A stretch of 64,000 nt of DNA from contig NZ_JAGSXH010000004.1 in the NCBI RefSeq assembly GCF_018283645.1, positions 55,312 to 119,311 of the forward strand, read 5' to 3'. Positions 8,337-21,026 of the stretch are shown here, one piece after another; position 1 is the stretch's first letter; each line of letters begins with the position of its first letter. Below the pieces are notes generated by a model that was not told the origin of the DNA, did not search any database, and saw only the letters and a list, made by a program, of their open reading frames with translations. A program made the translations under genes and the position numbers. This DNA is from Actinocrinis puniceicyclus. GTDB lineage: Bacteria; Actinomycetota; Actinomycetes; Streptomycetales; Catenulisporaceae.

Positions 8337-8813
8337 TCAGATCTCCAGGAAACGCTCCAGCGCTTCGCGGGCGCGCGCGCTCGACTCGGCCGTCGCGGCC
8401 AGAGCCCGGGCGAGGGCCGCGATCCACTCGTCCAGACCCACCTGCTGACGCGAGAGCACGATGCCGCGCACCTCTTTGCACACCTCACCGCTGATGCGTC
8501 CCCGGTCGAGCCGCAGGCCCAGGCGCTGCTCGCCGAGCGCCACGTCCAGGCTGCTCACCGCGCCCTCACGGCCGGCCACACGATCAGCCATCGTGCGCTT
8601 GCGCTCGACCTGGACCGCCCCCCGCGGCAGTGAGTCGGCCAGTGTGACCGACAGCACCTTCGCGTACATTTCCAGGTCCGCCGTGTCGCGGCGCAGCGCG
8701 GCCGCCAGCAACTCGACGTCCATGCCGCGCTCCGGTTCAGCGCGCTGCACCTCGCGGCCCTCGCGGCCCTCGCCGCCGGGCACCAGATCGCTCGATTCCT
8801 GCGATTCAGCCAT
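8337..8813 (-). CDS. Conserved hypothetical protein, last gene of YbjQ operon
   Basis: A 158-residue, mostly helical, charged protein without signal peptide or membrane segment. It is 34 bases downstream of a YbjQ-type gene on the same strand, with ATG at 8813. I do not recognise a named domain. The N-terminal 30 residues are disordered and rich in Glu, Gly and Arg. The remainder (MDVELLAAALRRDTADLEMY onward) looks like a compact helical bundle. Its place in the operon suggests a shared role with the two double-domain proteins. Confidence 0.72.
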   Translation of the reverse strand: MAESQESSDLVPGGEGREGREVQRAEPERGMDVELLAAALRRDTADLEMYAKVLSVTLADSLPRGAVQVERKRTMADRVAGREGAVSSLDVALGEQRLGLRLDRGRISGEVCKEVRGIVLSRQQVGLDEWIAALARALAATAESSARAREALERFLEI

Positions 8814-8847
8814 GTCGCAATCCTGCTTCTTGACGTCGTTGCGCGGA

Positions 8848-9699
8848 TCAGGCGTCGAGACTGAGCACCATCGTCGGGCGGTCGATGACGTGATCCGGAC
8901 GCAGCGGGCGCACCGCCGTGCCGATCGCGAAGAACTCGGTGGTGTGCGAGCCCCAGGTATGCGAGTGCTGGCGTAGCTGCACCGCGACGATGCCCTCGGC
9001 GTCCAGCGCCTCGGCCTCCGCCTGCATCCGGCTCATCGCCAGCTCGCGCGCGTCGTACAACGCCTGCGTGAACTGCTCGATCTCCACGTTGCGGCCCGCG
9101 TTGCCGATCACCTGGCCGAAACGCTGATGCGCGATGTGGTAGACACACGAGCCCATGACCATGTCAAGGGGAGCATAACCGGCGCGGACCAGAGTCCAGA
9201 AGTCCTGGCCGGACAGGTCCGAGGTGAACGGCTTGTTCTTGTTGTTGCGCCAGCTGCCGTGCGCGCCCGGGTCCGCTCCGTCCGCCTTCACCGCCGTGCC
9301 CACCGCGATGAACTCGGCGATGTCGTTGCCGAACTCCTTGAACTCGACCTCCAGCCGCACGCCGACGATGCCGTCCGCGCCCAGCGCGCTCGCCTCGGCC
9401 TCCATCCGGCTCATCGCCAGCTCGCGGGCGTGGTACATGGCCTGCGACAGCGTGGTCATCTCCTGGTTCTTCGACCAGCGGCCCAGTTGCAGGCCGACGT
9501 GGTAGATCGACGAGCCGAGCACCAGCCCCAGCGGGCGGAACCCGACCTCGCGCACCAGCAGGAACTCGTTCACCGTCAGGTCCGAGGTGAAGATCGAGCC
9601 CTTACCCGGCCGCAGCTGGGCCAGCCGGCGCATGGCGTCCTCGGGCACTCCCTGCGCGACCAGGTCCCCGGTCTCCTGCTGGATGGACTGCTCGGTCAT
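8848..9699 (-). CDS. Tandem YbjQ-type (heavy-metal-binding domain) protein
   Basis: A 283-residue cytosolic protein made of two YbjQ/PF01906-like domains. Each copy has the pattern F-T-S-D-L-(x)n-G-(x)n-G, then a helix HARELAMSRMEAEA or DARELAMSRMQAEA, then ADGIVGVRLEV or AEGIVAVQLRQ, ending with an AVGTAV-type strand. The family is annotated as heavy-metal-binding, but experimental support is slight and no Cys-rich site is visible. The ATG is two bases after the stop of the upstream paralogue, so the two are co-translated. A longer in-frame start at 9840 would overlap the upstream gene and is rejected. Confidence 0.85.
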   Translation of the reverse strand: MTEQSIQQETGDLVAQGVPEDAMRRLAQLRPGKGSIFTSDLTVNEFLLVREVGFRPLGLVLGSSIYHVGLQLGRWSKNQEMTTLSQAMYHARELAMSRMEAEASALGADGIVGVRLEVEFKEFGNDIAEFIAVGTAVKADGADPGAHGSWRNNKNKPFTSDLSGQDFWTLVRAGYAPLDMVMGSCVYHIAHQRFGQVIGNAGRNVEIEQFTQALYDARELAMSRMQAEAEALDAEGIVAVQLRQHSHTWGSHTTEFFAIGTAVRPLRPDHVIDRPTMVLSLDA

Positions 9700-9701
9700 C
9701 C

Positions 9702-10571
9702 TCAGCGCTCCCGATTCAGGGTCATGATGGTCAGTGGCTTGGGCCCGGAGCCGCCGGGCGCGCGGTCGAAACGCGCGATCGAGGTGCCGACGAACACGGC
9801 CTCCGCGATGTGGTCGCGCTGGTTCTCGTAGGACGGACACTCCCGCTCGCGTACACGCAACTCCATCTCGTCGACCACGATCCCGTCGCCGCCGTGCGCC
9901 TTCGCGTCGAGCTGGAGTTGGTGACGGGCGTCGTGCCTGGCGTGGTTGATCAGCTGCGTGTAACCGTCGACCTCCTGGTTGCCCGCAGTCCAGCGCAGTT
10001 GCCCGTACGTGCGCCAGTCATCGTGCCGCGTAGCGATCGAGATGCCCAGCACCAGGCCGGTCGGCACCCAGCCGCCGTGCAGCAGCTTGGCGAACTCCTG
10101 TCCGGTGACATGTGAGGTGAACGGCTTCGCCGGCCGCGCCTTCGAGCGGGCGCGCACCGCCGTGCCGAGCGCGGTGAACTCCATGCCTCCGGCCGAGAAG
10201 TGGCCCACCCGCAGTTTCACACCGACGATGCCGTCCCCGCCGAGCGCCTCGCACTCGGCCATCGCGCGCGCGAGTGCCAGCCGGCGCGCGCCGTACATGG
10301 TGCGCACCAACTGGGAGAACGGGGCGTAGGCGGATGAGGAGACCTCGGTGCCGCCGTAGTACGACCAGGCGCCCGAGCAGCCCCAGCGCCCGGCGAAGCC
10401 GATGTGGAACACCGCGGTGCCCAGCACCTGCCCGACCGGGTCGAACCCGGCGCCCGTGATGGCGGCGAACTCCTGCGTGCTCAACGCGGAACCCCAGGTG
10501 TGGCTGGCGTTGATCTCCGCCATGCGCGCTCGGGCCAACCCGGGCAGGACGGCGTCCCTCTGCTCTGTCAT
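9702..10571 (-). CDS. Tandem YbjQ-type (heavy-metal-binding domain) protein, first gene of operon
   Basis: A 289-residue paralogue of the next gene. Two YbjQ-like domains are visible, with helices YGARRLALARAMAECEALG and HARHDARHQLQLDAKAHGG followed by GDGIVGVKL and GDGIVVDEM. The second copy is less regular. The ATG at 10571 lacks an ideal ribosome site, and an in-frame TTG at 10604 is an alternative. With the downstream two genes it forms an operon carrying four YbjQ domains. Such proteins form oligomeric rings in solved bacterial structures. Their cellular role is not known. Confidence 0.84.
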   Translation of the reverse strand: MTEQRDAVLPGLARARMAEINASHTWGSALSTQEFAAITGAGFDPVGQVLGTAVFHIGFAGRWGCSGAWSYYGGTEVSSSAYAPFSQLVRTMYGARRLALARAMAECEALGGDGIVGVKLRVGHFSAGGMEFTALGTAVRARSKARPAKPFTSHVTGQEFAKLLHGGWVPTGLVLGISIATRHDDWRTYGQLRWTAGNQEVDGYTQLINHARHDARHQLQLDAKAHGGDGIVVDEMELRVRERECPSYENQRDHIAEAVFVGTSIARFDRAPGGSGPKPLTIMTLNRER

Positions 10572-10712
10572 CGGACCCCCGGTCGGAGACGGAAGTGCGC
10601 TCAACGGCAGCGTATGGCATCGCGGGCCCGCGCGGACGCGAACCTGCCCGGAAGATCGAACAAACAGCTCGGCCGGTCGGTCGCGAAGCGCGCTGCGAGC
10701 CTGAATCCGACG

Positions 10713-11552
10713 TCAGTCGAACAGCGCCTTGCCCGGGCCGTGCTCGATGAAGGACCGCATGCCGGTGGCCCGGTCCGGGGTGGCGAACAGCCCGGCGAAC
10801 TGCGCCCGCTCGATCTCCAGGCCCGTGGCCAGGTCCGTCTCCAGACCGCGGTCGATCGCCTCCTTCGCCGCGCGCAGCGCGAAAGCCGGTCCGGCCGCCA
10901 GCTCGGCGGCCCAGGCCAGCGCGTTCGGATACACCTGCTGCGGGGCCAGCACCCGGTCCACCAGACCGATGCGCAGCGCCTCCTCGCCGCCGACCATCCG
11001 GCCGGTGAAGACGAGATCCTTGGCCCGGGCCGGGCCGACCAGCCGGGCGAGCCGCTGTGTGCCGCCCGCGCCCGGAATGAGTCCCAGCTTGATCTCCGGC
11101 TGCCCGAACTTCGCGTCGACGGCGGCGACCCGCAGGTCGGCGCACAGCGCCAGTTCGCAGCCGCCGCCCAGCGCGAAACCGGTGACCGCGGCGATGACCG
11201 GCTTCGGGATGCGGGCGATCGCGGTGAAGGAGTCCTGCAACGCCCCCGACCGCCGCACCATGTCGGTGTAGGAGAGCTGCGCCATCTCCTTGATGTCCGC
11301 CCCGGCCGCGAACGCGACCGGGCCGCCGTAGAGCACCACCGCGCGCAGGCCGTCGTCGCCCGTCACGTGCTGCGCCGCCTGCTTGAGCTCGGCCTGTACA
11401 CGGGAGTCCAGCGGGTTGAGCTTCGGCCGGTCGATGCGGATCGTGGCGACCCTGGGGTTCTGCTCGGCGACCTCGATCCGCACGTACTCGGCGCTCCACA
11501 CGGTCCGGACGCCGGACACAGCGCCCTCGTTCGGCTCAGTCAACGATGACAC
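10713..11552 (-). CDS. Enoyl-CoA hydratase/isomerase family protein
   Basis: A crotonase-fold enzyme of about 279 residues that hydrates trans-2-enoyl-CoA. The oxyanion-hole segments are AAGADIKEM and GGGCELALCAD, and the catalytic-loop motif is GLIPGAGGTQR. Two Glu candidates lie near these loops. The frame opens with GTG at 11552. A TTG four codons in (11543) has better spacing from GAGGGAG and may be the true start. It could provide the crotonase step before Ccr in the ethylmalonyl-CoA pathway or serve general beta-oxidation. Sequence alone does not separate these. Confidence 0.88.
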   Translation of the reverse strand: MSSLTEPNEGAVSGVRTVWSAEYVRIEVAEQNPRVATIRIDRPKLNPLDSRVQAELKQAAQHVTGDDGLRAVVLYGGPVAFAAGADIKEMAQLSYTDMVRRSGALQDSFTAIARIPKPVIAAVTGFALGGGCELALCADLRVAAVDAKFGQPEIKLGLIPGAGGTQRLARLVGPARAKDLVFTGRMVGGEEALRIGLVDRVLAPQQVYPNALAWAAELAAGPAFALRAAKEAIDRGLETDLATGLEIERAQFAGLFATPDRATGMRSFIEHGPGKALFD

Positions 11553-11655
11553 TCCCTCGGATCGCCGTCAGCCTGCGCCGCTCATCCAACCACGAGCGCG
11601 CGGTCGCGGAAATCACCGCGCCGGCAAGGCCCGGCGCGACCCGCCAAAAGGCACA

Positions 11656-13860
11656 ATGGACACCATGAGTGACCAAGCTGGCGATCCGTATCGCGCGGAA
11701 CAATGGGACCGGCCCTGGCCCGGAAGCTGGCACCCACTGGGCGCGCACCACGACGGACAGGGCGTCAACTTCGCGCTCTGGGCGGCCGGAGCCGAGGCCG
11801 TGGAACTGTGCCTGTTCGACGACTCCGGAGACGAGCACAGAGTCCCGCTGGCCGAGTCCACGTTTCACATCTGGCACAGCCACCTGCCCGGCATCCAGCC
11901 GGGTCAACGCTACGGATTCCGCGTGCACGGCCCCTGGGATCCGGCCCGCGGACGCCGCTGGAACGCCGACAAGCTGCTGCTCGACCCGTACGCGCGGGCG
12001 CTGGAAGGCGATTTCGTCCTCGACGACGCCGTGTACGCGCACGCGAAGCACGGCTCGACCGCGAACTCGCACGCGCGCGACGACCGCGATTCGGCCCCGC
12101 ACGTCCCGCACGGCATCGTGATCGGCCAGGTCGACGTCGACACAGGTCTGCGGCCGCACACGCCGTGGGCCGAGACGATCATCTACGAGCTGCATCTACG
12201 CGGCTTCACCATGCGGCACCCGGCCGTACCCGAGGAGCTTCGCGGCACGTACGCCGGCTTGGCACATCCGGCAGTCATCGACCACTTGGTGCACCTAGGC
12301 GTCACCGCGGTGGAACTGCTGCCGATCCACCACTTCGTCTCCGAGCCGCACCTGCTCGAACGAGGGCTGTCCAACTACTGGGGCTACAACTCGATCGCCT
12401 ACTTCGCCCCGCACGCGCCGTACTCCGCGGCGGCCCGGCGCGGCGAGCGCGGCGCGCAGGTGCGCGAATTCAAGGAGATGGTGGCGGCCCTGCACGCGGC
12501 CGGCATCGAGGTCATCCTCGACGTGGTGTACAACCACACCGCGGAAGGCGGCGGTGACGGACCGACACTGTGTTTCCGCGGGATCGACAACGAGAGCTAC
12601 TACCGGCTCGACGAGAAGAACCCGAGCCGTTACGCCGACTACACCGGCTGCGGTAACACGCTCAACGTGGTGCAGCCGCACGTCCTCCAGCTGATCACCG
12701 ACTCGCTGCGCTACTGGGTCACCGAGATGGGCGTGGACGGCTTCCGCTTCGATCTGGCTTCCGCCCTCGCCCGCTCGTTCCACGACGTCGACAAGCTCTC
12801 CGCGTTCCTGACCGTCATCGCGCAGGACCCGGTGCTCCAGCAGGTCAAGCTGATCGCCGAGCCGTGGGACGTCGGCGAGGGCGGTTACCAGGTCGGCGAG
12901 TTCCCGCCGCTGTGGACCGAATGGAACGACAAGTTCCGCGACACGGTCCGCGACTTCTGGCGCGGGGCGCGCACCGACGTGCGGGACCTGGCCTACCGGT
13001 TGTCCGGTTCCTCAGACCTCTACCAGGACGACGGTCGCCGCCCTTACGCGTCGATCAACTTCGTCACCGCGCACGACGGTTTCACGATGCGCGACCTGGT
13101 GACGTACAACCACAAGCACAACGAGGCGCACGGCGAGAACAACCGCGACGGGACCAACGACAACCGCTCGTCCAACTACGGGGTCGAGGGCGAGAGCGAC
13201 GACGAGGCGGTCAACCAGCTGCGCCGGCGTCAGATCCGCAATCTGATGACCACGCTGGTGTTGTCCACCGGCGTGCCGATGATCACGGCCGGGGACGAGT
13301 TCGGTCGTACGCAGGGTGGCGACAACAACGCCTACTGCATGGACAACGAGGTCGGCTGGGTCGACTGGTCGCTGCTGGACAAGGGCGAGTGGTCCAGCCT
13401 GCTCGATCTGACCCGGCGCCTGATCCACCTGCGCAAAAGGCATCCGGTGCTGCGTCAGCGGGTGTTCTTCTCCGGGCAGCCCGCGCACCCGGGCGGTCTC
13501 CAGGACATCGCCTGGTTCCGGCCGGACGGCGAGGAGATGACCGACGGAGACTGGTTCGCCCCGGCATCCGGGCTCGGGGTCTATCTCTCCGGCCAGGACA
13601 TCCGAGGCCGCGGGCCGCACGGAGAGCGCATCACCGACGACAGCTTCCTGCTGCTGGTGCACGCGGGCACGGAGGAACTGCCCTTCGTGCTGCCCGGCGA
13701 TCCGTGGGCGCGCTGGTACCACACGGTGATCGACACGACGCTGGAGGGAGACCCCGGCGCGCGGGACAACGTCACCTTCGGCGGCGGCCTGGAGGTCGAC
13801 CTCGCGCCGCGCTCGCTGCTGCTGTTGCGAGCCGATCCCGAGTCCTGGTCGGCCACCTGA
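11656..13860 (+). CDS. glgX: Glycogen debranching enzyme GlgX
   Basis: A GH13 isoamylase-type enzyme of 734 residues that hydrolyses alpha-1,6 branches of glycogen or phosphorylase-limit dextrin. An N-terminal CBM48 domain (about 20-120) precedes the catalytic barrel. GH13 signatures are ILDVVYNHT, nucleophile Asp in DGFRFDLAS, acid Glu in LIAEPWD, and the stabilising Asp in AHDGFT. The start may be ATG 11656 or ATG 11665, with a weak AAAAGG upstream. It is convergent with glgP, separated by a perfect hairpin. With GlgP it would release glucose-1-phosphate from storage glucan. Confidence 0.95.
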   Translation: MDTMSDQAGDPYRAEQWDRPWPGSWHPLGAHHDGQGVNFALWAAGAEAVELCLFDDSGDEHRVPLAESTFHIWHSHLPGIQPGQRYGFRVHGPWDPARGRRWNADKLLLDPYARALEGDFVLDDAVYAHAKHGSTANSHARDDRDSAPHVPHGIVIGQVDVDTGLRPHTPWAETIIYELHLRGFTMRHPAVPEELRGTYAGLAHPAVIDHLVHLGVTAVELLPIHHFVSEPHLLERGLSNYWGYNSIAYFAPHAPYSAAARRGERGAQVREFKEMVAALHAAGIEVILDVVYNHTAEGGGDGPTLCFRGIDNESYYRLDEKNPSRYADYTGCGNTLNVVQPHVLQLITDSLRYWVTEMGVDGFRFDLASALARSFHDVDKLSAFLTVIAQDPVLQQVKLIAEPWDVGEGGYQVGEFPPLWTEWNDKFRDTVRDFWRGARTDVRDLAYRLSGSSDLYQDDGRRPYASINFVTAHDGFTMRDLVTYNHKHNEAHGENNRDGTNDNRSSNYGVEGESDDEAVNQLRRRQIRNLMTTLVLSTGVPMITAGDEFGRTQGGDNNAYCMDNEVGWVDWSLLDKGEWSSLLDLTRRLIHLRKRHPVLRQRVFFSGQPAHPGGLQDIAWFRPDGEEMTDGDWFAPASGLGVYLSGQDIRGRGPHGERITDDSFLLLVHAGTEELPFVLPGDPWARWYHTVIDTTLEGDPGARDNVTFGGGLEVDLAPRSLLLLRADPESWSAT

Positions 13861-13881
13861 GGCCGCGGCAGCGGATCGTGC

Positions 13882-13911
13882 GCGCGGCCGCGGCGTGGGC
13901 CGCGGCCGCGC
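13882..13911. terminator. Bidirectional terminator hairpin between glgX and glgP
   Basis: A perfect 13-bp GC stem (13882-13894 with 13899-13911) and a GTGG loop lie in the 97-base gap between the convergent genes. No T-tract is present. Confidence 0.8.
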
Positions 13912-13957
13912 TCGACGCTTCCCAACCTCGAAAACGGCGGGGTTCAGCCGGTGCGCA

Positions 13958-16585
13958 TCAGCGCATGAAGTTGTTCTCGCCGTCGCCCGAGGTGGAGACG
14001 GTCACCTCGGTCGGCAGCACAGCCAGTCCCAACTCCGCGGCGGTGGACAGCAGCGGATGCTTGGGCACGGCGCGCACGGTGTAGCCGAACGGACCGGACC
14101 GGTCGAGCTCGACGACCCCTTCGTACCGGGCGCGGCCGAGATCGTCCACGCCGTTGCGCTCCAGCGCGACCGCATGCGTGTCACGCAACTGGTCCGTCTC
14201 GTCGACCCGGCCGTAGACCGCCTGGACCTCCAGGTCGTCCGCGGTGATCGAGCCGAGCTGGACCAGCGCCCGCACGTGCAGCGTGCCGCCGAGCCGCGGC
14301 GCACCCTCGCCGTTTCCGTCGCTGTCCGCGACCGCGTCAACGTGCTCGATCTGCAGCTGCGGCCAGCTGCTCTTGATCCGCTGCGCCCACTGCGACAGCT
14401 CGATCGCGCCGCTATAGCCGTCCGCGGTCACCGCGCGCGCCGACGCGGCCGCCGGGATGTACAGCTGCCGCACGTAGTCGCGCACCATCCGGCTGGCCAG
14501 CACCTTCGGGCCGAGCGTGCTGAGGGTGTGCCGCACCATCTCGATCCATCGGGTCGGCAGGCCGGCCGCGTCGCGGTCGTAGAAGCGGCGGCTGACCGAC
14601 GCCTCGATCAGCTCGTAGAGAGCGGACGCCTCCAGTTCGTCGCGCCGGTCCGGATCGTCCACGCCGTTCGCGGTCGGGATGGCCCAGCCGTTCTCGCCGT
14701 CGAACCACTCGTCCCACCAGCCGTCCCGGATGGACAGGTTCAGTCCGCCGTTGAGCGCCGCCTTCATCCCGGAGGTGCCGCAGGCCTCCAGCGGCCGCAG
14801 CGGGTTGTTCAGCCACACGTCGCAGCCCGGCAGCAGGGTCTGCGCCATCGCCATGTCGTAGTTGGGCAGGAACACGATCCGGTGGCGCACCTTGTGTTCG
14901 TCGGCGAACCGGACCAGCTCCTGGATCAGCCGCTTGCCGCCCTCGTCGGCCGGGTGCGCCTTACCGGCTATGACCAACTGGATCGGGCGCTGCGGGTCCA
15001 GCAGCAGCGAGGTGAGCCGTTCGCGGTCGCGCAGCATCAGCGTCAGTCGCTTGTACGACGGGACCCGACGGGCGAAGCCGATGGTGAGCACGTCCGGATC
15101 CAGCACGTCCGCGGTCCAGCCCAGCTCGGCCTCGGACGCGCCGCGGGCGATCCAGGAGTCCTTGACCCGCTGGCGCGCCTCCTCGACCAGCGCGGCGCGC
15201 AGCACGCAGCGGATCTCCCAGATCGCCTTGTCCGAGAGCCGGTCCACCGCGGCGAACGGGTCCTCTCCCAGCGCGCCGGGCCCCAGTTCCCGCTCGACCA
15301 GTTCGAAGACGGCCGGGTGCACCCAGGTCTCGGCGTGCACGCCGTTGGTCACCGAGGTGATCGGCACCTCCGGGGAGTCGAAGCCGGGCCACAGGCCGCC
15401 GAACATCTCCCGGGAGACCGCGCCGTGCAGCACCGAGACGCCGTTGGCGCGCTGGGCCAGGCGCAGGCCCATCACCGCCATGTTGAAGCAGCCCGGGTCG
15501 CCGCCGGGGTAGTCCTCCGCGCCGAGCCCGAGCACGTGCTCCATCTGCACCGCGGGCGACTGGTTGTCCCCGCCGAAGTTCTCGGCGACCAGGTCGTGCG
15601 AGAAACGGTCGATTCCGGCCGGGACCGGGGTGTGCGTGGTGAACAGGGTGCCGGCGCGCACCGCGGACAGCGCGGCGGCGAAGTCGAGACCGCTCTCCTC
15701 GGTCAGTTCCCTGATTCGCTCGACGCCGAGGAAGCCGGCGTGCCCCTCGTTGGTGTGGTAGACCTCGGGCTGCGGGACGCCGGTGATCCGGCAGTAGGCG
15801 CGCACCGCGCGAATACCGCCGATGCCCAGCAGCATCTCCTGATGCAGCCGGTGCTCGCTGGAGCCGCCGTAGAGCCGGTCGGTGATCTCGCGGCCGCCGT
15901 CCGCGTTCTCCTCGATGTCGGTGTCGAGCAGCAGCAGCGGCACGCGGCCGACCTGCGCGAGCCACACCTGCGCGACGAGTTCACGCAGCCCGGGCAGGCC
16001 GATGGTGACGCGCAGCGCGGTGCCGTCCGGCTCGCGGACCTTGGTCAGCGGCAGGTTGTCCGGGTCTATCAGCGGATAGGTCTCCAGCTGCCAGGCGTCC
16101 CGGGAGAGCGACTGGCGGAAGTAGCCGTGCTTGTACAGCAGGCCCACGCCGATGATCGGGACGCCCAGGTCGGATGCGGCCTTGAGGTGGTCGCCCGCCA
16201 GGATGCCCAGGCCGCCGGAGTACTGCGGCAGCACCGCGGTGATGCCGTACTCCGGGGAGAAGTAGGCGATGGAGCGCGGGGCGTCGGTCAGGCTCTGGTA
16301 CCACTTCGGCTCGGTCAGGTAAGCGTGCAGGTTCGCGGCCGCGTCGGCGATCCGCGCCGTGAACCGGCCGTCGGCGGCCAGCGCGGCCAGCCGCTCGGTC
16401 CGCACCGCGCCGAGCAGGCGGACCGGATCGCAGCCGACGGCCTCCCACTGCCCGGGGTCCACCGCGGCGAACAGCTCCCGCGTGGGCGCGTGCCAGGACC
16501 AGCGCAGGTTCGCCGCCAACTCGGCCAGCGCAGCGAGCGGTTCGGGAAGCACAGTGCGGACGGTGAAGCGTCGGATAGCCCTCAT
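13958..16585 (-). CDS. glgP: Alpha-glucan phosphorylase GlgP
   Basis: This enzyme phosphorolyses alpha-1,4-glucan to glucose-1-phosphate. The 875-residue protein is of the long actinobacterial/thermophile type with an N-terminal DUF3417 region (TVLPEPLAALAELAANLRWSW). Conserved features are YFSPEYGI, YSGGLGILAGDHLK, YHTNEGHAGF, and the pyridoxal-phosphate lysine in EACGTSGMKAALNG. The ATG at 16585 matches the family start. In-frame codons further upstream run into the glgE promoter. It is divergent from glgE across 180 bases. In S. coelicolor the homologue also lies beside glgE. Confidence 0.95.
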   Translation of the reverse strand: MRAIRRFTVRTVLPEPLAALAELAANLRWSWHAPTRELFAAVDPGQWEAVGCDPVRLLGAVRTERLAALAADGRFTARIADAAANLHAYLTEPKWYQSLTDAPRSIAYFSPEYGITAVLPQYSGGLGILAGDHLKAASDLGVPIIGVGLLYKHGYFRQSLSRDAWQLETYPLIDPDNLPLTKVREPDGTALRVTIGLPGLRELVAQVWLAQVGRVPLLLLDTDIEENADGGREITDRLYGGSSEHRLHQEMLLGIGGIRAVRAYCRITGVPQPEVYHTNEGHAGFLGVERIRELTEESGLDFAAALSAVRAGTLFTTHTPVPAGIDRFSHDLVAENFGGDNQSPAVQMEHVLGLGAEDYPGGDPGCFNMAVMGLRLAQRANGVSVLHGAVSREMFGGLWPGFDSPEVPITSVTNGVHAETWVHPAVFELVERELGPGALGEDPFAAVDRLSDKAIWEIRCVLRAALVEEARQRVKDSWIARGASEAELGWTADVLDPDVLTIGFARRVPSYKRLTLMLRDRERLTSLLLDPQRPIQLVIAGKAHPADEGGKRLIQELVRFADEHKVRHRIVFLPNYDMAMAQTLLPGCDVWLNNPLRPLEACGTSGMKAALNGGLNLSIRDGWWDEWFDGENGWAIPTANGVDDPDRRDELEASALYELIEASVSRRFYDRDAAGLPTRWIEMVRHTLSTLGPKVLASRMVRDYVRQLYIPAAASARAVTADGYSGAIELSQWAQRIKSSWPQLQIEHVDAVADSDGNGEGAPRLGGTLHVRALVQLGSITADDLEVQAVYGRVDETDQLRDTHAVALERNGVDDLGRARYEGVVELDRSGPFGYTVRAVPKHPLLSTAAELGLAVLPTEVTVSTSGDGENNFMR

Positions 16586-16765
16586 GCCTCGCGACAGTAG
16601 CGGCTGGTCACCGGGTTTCGCGACACGGTCGCTCAGGTTCGGCGGCGGCGCGCTGGCGTACACTCCCGAACGCCCCCGGGTCGACCGGGTCGCGAGCGGT
16701 GCGCCGGACGACCTCCACGGCCCCGCATGTCGCGTGCATCGCGCTAAATCGGATATGAATCCGGC

Positions 16766-19009
<2,244 letters not shown>

Positions 19010-19132
19010 AGCCCTGATCGGAAGCGGTACGGGGCCCCGGCCCGCGGTGCGGTTCCACGGGCGGTCGGCGGCCGTGTGCAGTCCACCCTCATCCGCGCAC
19101 CACATGGTGCTCCCGGCACTACTGGAGTGACC

Positions 19133-20860
<1,728 letters not shown>

Positions 20861-21026
20861 CCGCCGTTTCACGGCTCCTGCCCGGGGAACTGCGAAGCGC
20901 CCTGGGCGGGATCGCCGGTCGGCGCACCCAATTACCGCGCCGAAAGCAGGGTAGGAGGCGCGGTATCGACGTGCCCCGGAGTGCGGGTGCTGGGCGAGAC
21001 AGCCACGGCGGAAAGGATGACCGACG

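Noticed and set aside
13895..16600. Plus-strand open frame of about 900 codons opposite glgP
   Set aside because: Antisense to a clear glucan phosphorylase, with no conserved motif.
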